A stretch of 8,180 nt of DNA, from NCBI GenBank assembly GCA_030621805.1, contig JAUXGY010000070.1, forward strand, positions 1 to 8,180, given 5' to 3'. Position 1 is the stretch's first letter; every line of letters begins with the position of its first letter. The stretch comes from Kiritimatiellales bacterium. GTDB taxonomy: Bacteria; Verrucomicrobiota; Kiritimatiellia; Kiritimatiellales; Pontiellaceae. A model generated the notes under the pieces. It did not search any database. It saw nothing but the letters and a program-made list of their open reading frames with translations, and was not told the DNA's origin. This document shows positions 1-5,971 of this stretch, one piece after another. The position numbers were made by a program, and so were the translations under genes.

Positions 1-1286
1 GAGAGGTCGAGATGCGCGAGCTGATCGACCGTCATTCCGGCGGTGATCGCGGTGGCGGCAATATCGATCCGCCGGTCGGTAACCCCCATTCCGGTGGCTT
101 GGGCTCCAAGCAGTTTGCGTGTCTTGCGGTCGGCAATCAGCTTAAGGAAAAGAAGCTTGGCGGAGGGAATGAAGTGCGGCTTGTCGGGAGCCGGTGCATG
201 GCAGGTGACAACATCATATCCAGCGTCGCGCGCTTCCTGTTCGCCGAGTCCGGTGCGGCCGACGCTGAAGTCGAAGATTTTGCAGATGGCTGATCCGAGG
301 ACGCCAGGGAAGGCGTCGGGAAGTCCGCAGATGGCATTGGCAGCCACCCTTCCCTCTTTGTTGGCAGTCGAGCCGAGCGGAACATAGCAGGGCTTGCCGG
401 TAATAATGTTGGTCTTTTCCGCGCAGTCGCCGGCGGCAAAAATATCGGGATCTGAGGTTTGCATCCGATCGTTGACGGCAATGGCGCGGGTGGGGCCGAT
501 CTCCAGTCCGGCATCGATTGCCAACTGGGTGGCGGGGCGCACGCCGACCGCCATGATGACAATATCGGCCAGCAGTTCGCCTTGGTCGGTAATGACCTTT
601 TCAACCGCTCCATCGCCTTCGAAAGCAGTGACTTTCGTGCTGGTCTTGATGCGTACCCCTTTGGCCTCGAAGTGCCCTTCAACCAAGGCCGACATTTCGG
701 GATCCATCATCGGAAGAATATGGGGAAGGAATTCAACGACCGTAATCCGGCAACCCATTTCCTGAAAGGCTTCGGCGACTTCCACGCCGATTAATCCACC
801 GCCGACAATCACGGCGTTGATGGCTTTGTGCTGGGCCAGCTTTTCTTTGATGGCATCGGCGTCGTTGATATCCTTCAGGTTGTAGATGTTTTTCAGGTCA
901 ACGCCGGGGATCGGCGGGATGAACGAGTTGGCGCCGGTGGCCAGCACGAGCTTGTCGTATTCAAGCTCCTGTGTTTCACCGTCCTCTTTGCGGATGGCTA
1001 CCGTTTTGTTATCGCGATCAATGGCGGTGGCTACGGTTTGGTTCATCACGTGCACATCCTTCACGTTGCGGAAAAATACGCAGTCACGGACGGTGCCGAC
1101 CGGGGTGGCCATCAGCTCCTTCTGATCCTTCACCATGCCCGAAATATAGTAGGGCAAACCGCAACCTGCGTAGGAAAGAAACTCTCCCCTTTCGACTACG
1201 GTTACTTCGGCGGTATCACACAAGCGGCGAATGCGGGATGCGGTTTTCGGTCCAGCGGCCACGCCGCCAATTACAACTACTTTCAT
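1..1286 (-). CDS. CoA-disulfide reductase / NADH oxidase-type FAD oxidoreductase (3' end missing)
   Basis: This is a flavoprotein of the single-cysteine pyridine nucleotide-disulfide oxidoreductase group (CoA-disulfide reductase, NADH oxidase, NAD(P)H persulfide reductase), a cytoplasmic enzyme that reduces CoA disulfide, persulfide or polysulfide with NAD(P)H. The 428 visible residues begin with an FAD Rossmann motif (VVVIGGVAAG, about 3-12). The redox signature SYAGCGLPYY follows, with the active cysteine at Cys42. A second Rossmann motif (VIVGGGLIGVE, 159-169) binds the nicotinamide cofactor, and IFAAGDCAE (282-290) is the second FAD motif. Glu185 at the end of the second strand of the NAD domain suggests NADH over NADPH (inference). 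The dimerisation domain is entered (ATAITAGMTVDQL) but the C-terminus lies beyond the window, so a fused rhodanese domain cannot be excluded. The ATG has an AGGAGAG site at 1293-1299 and starts 15 bases after the carrier gene, as the last visible gene of the operon. The exact substrate is not settled. Confidence 0.93.
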   Translation of the reverse strand, partial: MKVVVIGGVAAGPKTASRIRRLCDTAEVTVVERGEFLSYAGCGLPYYISGMVKDQKELMATPVGTVRDCVFFRNVKDVHVMNQTVATAIDRDNKTVAIRKEDGETQELEYDKLVLATGANSFIPPIPGVDLKNIYNLKDINDADAIKEKLAQHKAINAVIVGGGLIGVEVAEAFQEMGCRITVVEFLPHILPMMDPEMSALVEGHFEAKGVRIKTSTKVTAFEGDGAVEKVITDQGELLADIVIMAVGVRPATQLAIDAGLEIGPTRAIAVNDRMQTSDPDIFAAGDCAEKTNIITGKPCYVPLGSTANKEGRVAANAICGLPDAFPGVLGSAICKIFDFSVGRTGLGEQEARDAGYDVVTCHAPAPDKPHFIPSAKLLFLKLIADRKTRKLLGAQATGMGVTDRRIDIAATAITAGMTVDQLAHLDL

Positions 1287-1301
1287 GGATCTCTCTCCTG
1301 G

Positions 1302-2651
1302 TTATTTAGATTTCTGCTCAGCCATGTGCCGAATAATTTCTTCCTGTGTCAAAACATGCGACGGGGTGTGTTTTTCATCCAGTATGATGACCTTGTATTC
1401 GTGGTTTCGCTTCATACTGGCCAGTGCTTCTTTCAAGGGAGTTTTTGCGGTGGCGAACACCACGGGTTCCAGCGTCAGATCCGACAATTCGGTCTCCGGT
1501 GCGGTTTCATCGGCCAGCGCATCGAGCACACTGGCGGTGGAAAACATGCCGGCCACTTTTTCGTGATCATCGAGCACGACGAACGAGTGGATATGCTCTT
1601 CGGCCAGCAGGTGAAGGGCTTGTTTCAGGGTGTCAGAAAGGTGCAGGGAAAAGACCCCTTCGAGCATCAAGGTACCGACGGTAGGCTCCGGAGCTGGGCC
1701 AAAAATGCGGTCGGTGAATTTGACATACCACGCGGCCGCCTGAACTTGAATGATGTAAGCCAGCGCAATAATCAGAGCAATATCGGCCCCCTCTTTGCCG
1801 AAAGCGGTCATGGCAATGGCCAGCGCGATCGAAAGGTTGCGCATAACCGTTCCATAGACCAGCGCTATGCCGTCGCCTCGATTGAAAAAATATTTCCCAA
1901 CGAGGGTGCTGATTAAAAAGTTAAGGCCATAGAGTGCCAGCAACGGACCGATCAGGGTAACCAACTGGCTGGGGTTGGAGGCGATGGACTGCGCTTTTAG
2001 CGCCATCGCCACAAAGACAATGCCCAGTACCCCGAGGGTTGAGATGGGCGGGAAAATGGGTTTCAAATCTTTTTGGTAATGCGCCATGCCGTAGCGGGCA
2101 ATCAGGAAGCGCTGGGTCACATTTCCGAGCACCAACGGAAGCACCACGACGACCATGATCTGCTTGAAGATCTTGGCCATCGGAATTTCAATGACGGTGC
2201 CCATCAGTCCCTTGATATAGATCGGCGTCAGGATTGAGCCAATCAGCAACCCAAAGACCGTCATTTTCACGGCGGCCGCCATGTTCCCATGGGCCATGCC
2301 GGTCCAGGAGATCGTCATGCCAGAGGTTGGAAGCAGGCTCGCCAGCAGCAGGCCGAGCGCAATGTAGGGCGAGTCGGGGAAGGCCAGCTTACCTAGTGCG
2401 AACGCGAAAAGCGGAATGATCGTGAAGTTCAGCAGCTGGGTGACCACCTGGACTTTTACATCGCCGCCCTCGATCACCTTCTTCAGCTGAAGGTTGACCA
2501 TCATGGGATAGACCATCAGGAAGGTCAGGGGGACAATCAGTTGTTTTAACGGTGCGGGATCCCATACCAGACCTGCGCCGAGTCCGGCAATCATAATGAT
2601 TGGAATAGCCACAATCAGCCGCTTTTGTATTTGTTGAAGAAGTTTGAGCAT
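1302..2651 (-). CDS. BASS/ACR3-superfamily transporter with C-terminal CBS-domain pair
   Basis: This 449-residue inner-membrane carrier belongs to the sodium/bile acid symporter and arsenite efflux superfamily. Residues 1-312 hold about ten hydrophobic segments, with superfamily-like stretches LLPTSGMTISWTGMAHGN (106-123) and VMRNLSIALAIA (269-280). Residues about 322-445 read as two CBS motifs (GVFSLHLSDTLKQALHLL... and ...VVFATAKTPLKEALASM), a Bateman module that in other proteins binds adenine nucleotides and gates activity. The fusion is unusual: most family members end after the last helix. The protein contains no cysteine, and the Cys and Glu important in ACR3 arsenite carriers appear to be replaced, so the arsenite-efflux label often given to relatives is doubtful. 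The substrate is unknown; an organic or sulfur-containing anion is a guess from the context. The start is supported by an AGGAA site and a 10-base gap after the NifU-like gene. Confidence 0.88.
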   Translation of the reverse strand: MLKLLQQIQKRLIVAIPIIMIAGLGAGLVWDPAPLKQLIVPLTFLMVYPMMVNLQLKKVIEGGDVKVQVVTQLLNFTIIPLFAFALGKLAFPDSPYIALGLLLASLLPTSGMTISWTGMAHGNMAAAVKMTVFGLLIGSILTPIYIKGLMGTVIEIPMAKIFKQIMVVVVLPLVLGNVTQRFLIARYGMAHYQKDLKPIFPPISTLGVLGIVFVAMALKAQSIASNPSQLVTLIGPLLALYGLNFLISTLVGKYFFNRGDGIALVYGTVMRNLSIALAIAMTAFGKEGADIALIIALAYIIQVQAAAWYVKFTDRIFGPAPEPTVGTLMLEGVFSLHLSDTLKQALHLLAEEHIHSFVVLDDHEKVAGMFSTASVLDALADETAPETELSDLTLEPVVFATAKTPLKEALASMKRNHEYKVIILDEKHTPSHVLTQEEIIRHMAEQKSK

Positions 2652-2661
2652 GGGGTTCCTA

Positions 2662-3081
2662 TTATTCTGTAGTCTGAGGGTTAAAAAAGGATTTGAGCTT
2701 TTCTTTCAGCGCACGTTTGGCCTTGGGGTTGCGGTAGTCGAGTGCGGCGGATTGAACGGTTGAGGCGGCCAGGAGCGCGCAGTGCTGGTGGTCTTCCGGG
2801 ATGGAGTCCACTGCAGACAGGACGGCTTCTTGGGTTAGCTCGGAAGCTTTGGCTGGAGTCATGCCTTCTGATAGTTTAGCGGCGGCACTACCGCAGGCGT
2901 TGGAATAGCCGCACCCGTCGGACCGATAGGTGGCCTTGCGGATTTTCCCGCCGTCAACGCGTAGCCAAACCTCCACCGTATCACCGCACGGCCCCTTGAT
3001 TTTTGCGTGGGCAGACGCATCCCTCATCGGCCCGAAGTTTTCCGGGCGACCATCAATTTTTGCCATTTGTTCATCGAACAT
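2662..3081 (-). CDS. NifU N-terminal-domain Fe-S cluster scaffold protein
   Basis: This 139-residue protein consists of the NifU/IscU-type scaffold domain, on which Fe-S clusters are assembled before transfer to client proteins. The three conserved ligand cysteines are visible: Cys32 in GPCGDTVEV with the adjacent Asp34, Cys57 in DGCGYSNACGSAA, and Cys101 in HCALLAASTVQSAALDY. An extra Cys63 in ACGSAA is, from memory, common in the short stand-alone form of anaerobes. The C-terminal NFU domain and central ferredoxin-like domain of full NifU are absent. The reading frame stays open upstream to 3243, but the family N-terminus is MFDEQMAKIDG. The ATG at 3081 has an AAGGAAAG site at 3087-3094 that overlaps the stop codon of the DUF2061 gene, which suggests translational coupling. 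No cysteine desulfurase or nitrogenase gene lies in the window. Confidence 0.9.
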   Translation of the reverse strand: MFDEQMAKIDGRPENFGPMRDASAHAKIKGPCGDTVEVWLRVDGGKIRKATYRSDGCGYSNACGSAAAKLSEGMTPAKASELTQEAVLSAVDSIPEDHQHCALLAASTVQSAALDYRNPKAKRALKEKLKSFFNPQTTE

Positions 3082-3092
3082 ATCGGCTTTCC

Positions 3093-3449
3093 TTATTTCC
3101 CTTTGATCAGGGGCGTCACAATCAGCAATAGATAAAATATCACGCCGAGGGTGACGCATGTTCCAACCGTCCAGAACCACTTTTCCTTGGTCGATACGGG
3201 ATCGGGGTGATCCGTTCTCCCCCACGCAATACGTCCCCACCAACGCTCATAAAAATAATACATGACCATGCGGGTGGAGTGGTGGTAGGCCACAATCAGC
3301 GTGGCGGCCAGTGGAGCCTTGGCCTTGCTGTCCGGGAGCATCCGGATGATGAAATACGCTCCCGTCCAAGTCCAAACGATGCCGATCAAGCGCCAAAGCA
3401 AAGATTTGACTAAGGTACGGCGACTGGTTTCGGTGGGGTTGTGTTTCAT
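3093..3449 (-). CDS. DUF2061 family membrane protein
   Basis: This is a small inner-membrane protein of 118 residues. Residues 12-77 match the DUF2061 pattern: KSLLWRLIGIVWTWTGAYFI as the first hydrophobic segment, then a segment with HHSTRMVMYYFYERWW ending in the typical ERWWGRIAWG. A further hydrophobic stretch at about 91-112 (WFWTVGTCVTLGVIFYLLLI) makes it longer than the bare domain and gives about three membrane segments. The family has no established function. It sits between the NifX-like and NifU-like genes, with a 48-base gap before it and 11 bases after it. The ATG has only a weak purine-rich stretch upstream, unlike its neighbours, so translation may depend partly on coupling. 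Confidence 0.88.
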   Translation of the reverse strand: MKHNPTETSRRTLVKSLLWRLIGIVWTWTGAYFIIRMLPDSKAKAPLAATLIVAYHHSTRMVMYYFYERWWGRIAWGRTDHPDPVSTKEKWFWTVGTCVTLGVIFYLLLIVTPLIKGK

Positions 3450-3497
3450 AAAGATCCGTCGTTCCGCCTGTAAGCGATCTCCGTGTTGGGTTTTGGG

Positions 3498-3860
3498 TTA
3501 CACCCAATGGGCTTCCGCGTTGGCTGCTTCGGCTTCGGTAAGCTCACCCGCCTTAAATTGCTGGTAGGCTTCTTCAATGGTTTCGGCCTTGGAAAGATAG
3601 ACCTTTATGTTGGCGGCCACTAAGGTTTGGAACGCCTTGGGGCCGCAGTGACCCGTGATTAGGCTATCGATGTCCTGATTACAAATAAGCAAGGCCGCTT
3701 GGATTCCAGCCCCTTGAGCGGCATTCAGGTTTTGTTCGTTATTCACGCTTTTCAGTGTGCCGGTTTCATCGTTGTAGATGAGGAATCCGGGGGCCCGGCC
3801 AAAGCGCGGGTCAAGCGGTGCAGCCAGCGAATCGCCACTGGCAGTAAATGCAATTTTCAT
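3498..3860 (-). CDS. Dinitrogenase iron-molybdenum cofactor domain protein (NifX/NifB C-terminal/MTH1175-like)
   Basis: This 120-residue soluble protein is of the NifX/NafY/NifB-C superfamily, whose members bind iron-molybdenum cofactor or related Fe-S precursors. The family pattern runs throughout: MKIAFTASGD at the start, PLDPRFGRAPGFLIYN (15-30), a short region ending in the AAQGAGIQAALLI helix, and ITGHCGPKAFQTLVAANIKVY (68-88). The usual GNIGPNAF is GHCGPKAF here, placing a cysteine (Cys72) in that loop. The frame is open upstream to 4016 without homology. The ATG at 3860 has a strong AGGAGAT site directly upstream and gives the family N-terminus. No nitrogenase genes are seen, so a role in general metal or Fe-S cofactor handling is more likely than nitrogen fixation (inference). 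Confidence 0.93.
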   Translation of the reverse strand: MKIAFTASGDSLAAPLDPRFGRAPGFLIYNDETGTLKSVNNEQNLNAAQGAGIQAALLICNQDIDSLITGHCGPKAFQTLVAANIKVYLSKAETIEEAYQQFKAGELTEAEAANAEAHWV

Positions 3861-3892
3861 GGGATCTCCTAATGCGTTAATTATTTTCAAAC

Positions 3893-3912
3893 CACCCCGG
3901 TGCTCCGGGGTG
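3893..3912 (-). other. Intercistronic hairpin between DUF5320 and NifX-like genes
   Basis: CACCCCGG and CCGGGGTG form a perfect 8-bp GC-rich stem with a four-base loop, in the 62-base gap after the DUF5320 stop. On the minus-strand transcript it is followed by GTTTGAAAAT, not a clean U-tract. It is more likely an mRNA-stabilising or attenuating element than a full terminator. It may set different expression levels for the first two genes and the rest. Confidence 0.6.
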
Positions 3913-3922
3913 ATTAGGTTCT

Positions 3923-4144
3923 TTATTTTCCTTCGAGTGCGGCAAGCCGGTTTTCGATATCGACCACCCTGTTTTGCGGGTCGGAGCCTTGTTGTCTGCC
4001 TCGACCCGTTCCACATCTTGCGCCACGACCTCTGCCGCGTCCGCGTCCACCTATTTCATCGGTGGAGTTCGTGTTGCACCGCCCCGTTGCGCGGCCCGTC
4101 ATGGGGCCTGCCCCGCCGGGGCCTGTCTGATCTCTTCCTGGCAT
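3923..4144 (-). CDS. DUF5320 family small Gly/Arg-rich protein
   Basis: This 73-residue protein opens with MPGRDQTGPGGAGPMTGRATGRC, the hallmark of DUF5320 proteins (MPRGDGTGPxGxGPMTGR type). A low-complexity GGRGRGRGRGARCGTGRGR tract follows, then a short amphipathic, possibly coiled-coil tail (VVDIENRLAALEGK, 60-73). It has two cysteines (Cys23, Cys44). The family has no established biochemical role but repeatedly occurs next to DUF134 and NifX-like genes in anaerobes. The frame is open further upstream to 4261, but the ATG at 4144 has a full AGGAGGT ribosome binding site at 4150-4156 and gives the family N-terminus. It starts one base after the DUF134 stop codon and is therefore probably coupled to it. 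Confidence 0.9.
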   Translation of the reverse strand: MPGRDQTGPGGAGPMTGRATGRCNTNSTDEIGGRGRGRGRGARCGTGRGRQQGSDPQNRVVDIENRLAALEGK

Positions 4145-4145
4145 T

Positions 4146-4550
4146 TTATACCTCCTTTTTGTTTTTCGGTGATGAAACGTCAGAGCCTCCTGCCGGACAG
4201 CCGCCTTGCCGCCTTCGGCCTTGGCCCCGTCCGCGGCATCGGCCACCGGTTTGTCGGCCACGGATTAACACGGTTCCCCCTTCGATGCGGATGGCTTTCC
4301 CCTGTACCAGCGCCTCTGCCACTTTCTGGCGGGCCGAGGAAAGGATGCGTCCGACCGTCGGGCGTGAGACTTTCATCTGTTCAGCGACCTGTTCTTGATA
4401 GAGCCCTTCCGCATCGGCTAAGCGCATGGCTTCGATTTCGTCGAAGGTCAACACCACTTCTTCCAGATCCCGCATGGGGATTCCGGTGGGCTTGAACCAG
4501 GTGACTTCCGGGGGTTCTATAATTTCTCGCGGGCATTTAGGTCTTGGCAT
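4146..4550 (-). CDS. DUF134 family helix-turn-helix DNA-binding protein
   Basis: This 134-residue protein is of the DUF134 family, a sigma-70 region 4-like DNA-binding fold thought to act as a transcription regulator. The N-terminus MPRPKCPREI, then LTFDEIEAMRLADAEGLYQEQVAEQMKVSRPTVGRILSSARQKVAEAL, with the HTH at about 51-71, is characteristic. After GTVLIRGRQ (92-100) comes a low-complexity tail rich in Gly, Arg and Cys (GGRCRGRGQGRRRQGGCPAGG) that resembles the Arg/Gly tract of the DUF5320 protein encoded next. The start at 4550 rather than 4580 gives the family N-terminus and has GGAGG at 4557-4561. It is the first gene of the presumed operon. A palindrome 22 bases upstream of its ATG is the natural candidate for its own binding site. 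The signal sensed is unknown; metal or Fe-S status fits the neighbours. Confidence 0.92.
   Translation of the reverse strand: MPRPKCPREIIEPPEVTWFKPTGIPMRDLEEVVLTFDEIEAMRLADAEGLYQEQVAEQMKVSRPTVGRILSSARQKVAEALVQGKAIRIEGGTVLIRGRQTGGRCRGRGQGRRRQGGCPAGGSDVSSPKNKKEV
4150..4156 (-). promoter_or_regulatory. Ribosome binding site of the DUF5320 gene, inside the DUF134 coding end
   Basis: AGGAGGT on the minus strand lies five bases before the DUF5320 ATG and is formed by the last Lys-Glu-Val codons of the DUF134 gene. This decides the DUF5320 start and implies that ribosomes finishing DUF134 help to start DUF5320. Confidence 0.85.
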
Positions 4551-4572
4551 CGTTTGCCTCCGTTGATCTGAA

Positions 4573-4599
4573 ATGAACATATGCTCATAACAGAGTCAA
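4573..4599 (-). promoter_or_regulatory. Candidate operon promoter with palindromic operator upstream of DUF134
   Basis: On the minus strand a TTGACT -35-like hexamer (4594-4599) is followed by ATGAGCATATGTTCAT (4573-4588), a 16-base palindrome with one mismatched pair centred on CATATG. The palindrome lies where the spacer and start of a -10 element would be, so a protein bound there would compete with RNA polymerase. The -10 itself is poor, which fits a regulated promoter. It is 22 bases from the DUF134 ATG. Assigning it as the binding site of the DUF134 protein is inference. Confidence 0.55.
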
Positions 4600-4702
4600 G
4601 CGGGATTTTCGGAAAGATGAAGGAATGTTTGCGCGGAACAGGAGACTTTGCTGCCGCAATGCGACGAGGGGATTCCTGTCATTCATCAGTTACGCATTAC
4701 GA

Positions 4703-5656
4703 TCAGTAGGTCACGATCCTCAGGCCGAGGTCGCGAACCATCGTACAGTCGGATTCGTATTGCGATCCCGCGACGGTGAGATAGTTTCCGGTCATCATGC
4801 CATTGGCGCCGGCGGCAAAAAGTTCGTCTTGACGGTCGGCCAGCACATGGGTGCGTCCGCCGCAGATGCGCAGGGTGACGGTGGGGAGCAGGAAGCGATA
4901 GAGAGCAATGATGCGCAAGGCTTCGGCGGCCTCCATCGGCGCGGTGTCGTGCAGAGGCGTACCGTCGTGGGCGTAGAGAAAATTGATGGGCACACTGTCG
5001 ACGCCGAGTTCGCGCAGCGTGAGCGCGAGATCGATACGGTCGGCCCAGCTTTCGCCGAGGCCAAAGAGTCCCCCGCTGCAAATGTCGAGTCCGGCGGCCT
5101 GTGCGGCCTTGACGGTATCGACCCGCTGCTGCCAGATTTGGGTGGTGCAGATGTTGGGGTAGTGAGCCCGCGAACTTTCGAGGTTATGATGAAAGCGGGC
5201 GATGCCGGATTGCTTGAGTCGGGACAGCTCTTCGTCCGTCAGGCGGCCGAGCGAGGCACACAGCGGAGCTTGGCCGATGCCTTCAGCGGTTTCGCAGAGC
5301 ACTTCAAGCTCTGGGCCGGAGAGCTTTCCGCCGCTGGTGACGACGCTGCATCGGCAGTCGTTGTTTTCGAGGATTGTCCGCATCTGCCCGGCCAGCTCGG
5401 CGGAGGGCATGAAGGGATACGCTTCAATCTCAGTCGAGGCGTGACCGCTCTGCGAGCAGAACGTGCAGTCCATATCGCACGTGCCACTTTTGGCATTGAT
5501 GATGGCGCAGAGCTGGATGGTTTTTCCAAAATGCGCTTCGCGAATTTGCGTGGCGGCATGGAACAACTTTACCTCGTCGAGGGGTATCAACGCGGTCGCT
5601 TCCGCTGCCGAGCAGCCGATGCCGTCAAGGGCGCGCTTAATGATCTCCTGCAACAT
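4703..5656 (-). CDS. bioB: Biotin synthase
   Basis: Biotin synthase is a radical-SAM enzyme that inserts sulfur into dethiobiotin, the last step of biotin synthesis. The 317 residues cover the usual barrel. The SAM-cluster motif is Cys60-x3-Cys64-x2-Cys67 (in AKSGTCDMDCTFCSQS). Candidate ligands for the sulfur-donating [2Fe-2S] cluster are Cys103, Cys133 (APLCASLGRL), Cys193 (GLDICSGGLFGLGE) and Arg263 (TLRICGGR). FHHNLESSRAHYPNICTT (155-172) is the substrate-binding stretch and GNYLT (290-294) the C-terminal motif. Residues 101-103 read CRC, an extra cysteine beside the expected ligand. The ATG at 5656 has GGAGAG four bases upstream. No other bio gene is in the window, so it stands alone between the REP unit and the DUF134 operon. 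The 152-base gap to DUF134 shows no clear terminator. Confidence 0.97.
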   Translation of the reverse strand: MLQEIIKRALDGIGCSAAEATALIPLDEVKLFHAATQIREAHFGKTIQLCAIINAKSGTCDMDCTFCSQSGHASTEIEAYPFMPSAELAGQMRTILENNDCRCSVVTSGGKLSGPELEVLCETAEGIGQAPLCASLGRLTDEELSRLKQSGIARFHHNLESSRAHYPNICTTQIWQQRVDTVKAAQAAGLDICSGGLFGLGESWADRIDLALTLRELGVDSVPINFLYAHDGTPLHDTAPMEAAEALRIIALYRFLLPTVTLRICGGRTHVLADRQDELFAAGANGMMTGNYLTVAGSQYESDCTMVRDLGLRIVTY

Positions 5657-5841
5657 GGGACTCTCCGTTTTCTAAACCGTGAAAACGCAGGGTACGCAAG
5701 TTCCGGGCATTAGAAAGCCTATTTTCCGAAGAAGGATCCAGAGGCACGTTGATGCCGCTGTAGCTTCGTGATGCATACGGTCTTATCCGATGCCCTCTCG
5801 CTTGAACCGCGATGCTCATTATTCACTTCGTGAATTATCAA
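5657..5841. other. Intergenic region between bioB and the REP unit
   Basis: No credible gene is present. The stretch must carry the bioB promoter, but I see no convincing -35/-10 pair. Besides the bioB leader inverted repeat it contains a perfect small hairpin, ATTCAC-TTC-GTGAAT (5821-5835), directly beside the left REP pair and possibly part of the same repeat family. Confidence 0.5.
5666..5687. promoter_or_regulatory. Inverted repeat in the bioB leader
   Basis: CGTTTTC and GAAAACG form a perfect 7-bp inverted repeat with an 8-base loop, just upstream of the bioB ribosome binding site. It could be an operator or an RNA hairpin affecting translation. It does not match the BirA, BioR or BioQ site patterns I know, so its role is open. 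Confidence 0.3.
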
Positions 5842-5934
5842 TCGCTTCGCTCATGGCCCTTCGGGTGAAGCGGTGCTACACGCATTATTTGGTGTAGTAA
5901 CGCTTCACCTGAGCGAAGCGAAGGAAAGCGTTTG
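5842..5934 (+). repeat. Left REP pair (BIME-like, two inverted REP units)
   Basis: Two related units face each other around a 12-base spacer. On the minus strand the unit reads TGTAG-CAC-CGCTTCACC and ends in GAGCGAAGCGA (5842-5880). On the plus strand it reads TGTAG-TAA-CGCTTCACC-T-GAGCGAAGCGA followed by AGGAAAGCGTTTG (5893-5934). Each can fold through CGCTTC/GAAGCG. The plus-strand unit can also fold through AACGCTT (5899-5905) and AAGCGTT (5926-5932). The last 42 bases (5893-5934) are identical to 6514-6555 beyond the transposase gene. A GTAG tetranucleotide at the hairpin foot is a known feature of enterobacterial REPs. Confidence 0.85.
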
Positions 5935-5971
5935 ATCAAGCATTGCATTAACATCAAGTTCATGGAACTCT

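Noticed and set aside
828..1916. Long plus-strand open frame of 362 codons
   Set aside because: It lies antisense to the reductase and the carrier, both with clear family motifs. Its translation is low-complexity and rich in His, Gly and Phe, as expected of a shadow frame.
3082..3243. Upstream extension of the NifU-like gene
   Set aside because: The extra residues overlap the DUF2061 gene and have no homology. MFDEQ at 3081 has its own ribosome binding site and is the family start.
3493..3507. Hairpin TTGGGT-TAC-ACCCAA at the end of the NifX-like gene as a terminator
   Set aside because: The stem is only 6 bp, overlaps the stop codon and has no T-tract on the minus strand.
3861..4016. Upstream extension of the NifX-like gene
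   Set aside because: It overlaps the DUF5320 gene and the intercistronic hairpin; AGGAGAT before 3860 decides the start.
3498..4144. Part of a nitrogen-fixation gene cluster
   Set aside because: Only the cofactor-domain and NifU-N-type proteins are present, with no nifHDK, nifB, nifE or nifN. These short forms are common outside nitrogen fixers.
4638..4679. Inverted repeat ACAGGA/TCCTGT as a bioB terminator
   Set aside because: Only 6 bp with a 30-base loop and no T-tract, so probably chance.
4625..5713. Long plus-strand open frame of 362 codons
   Set aside because: It is antisense to bioB along nearly its whole length and has no recognisable motif.
5637..5819. Minus-strand 60-codon frame upstream of bioB
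   Set aside because: It overlaps the bioB start and ribosome binding site in another frame and shows no family pattern.
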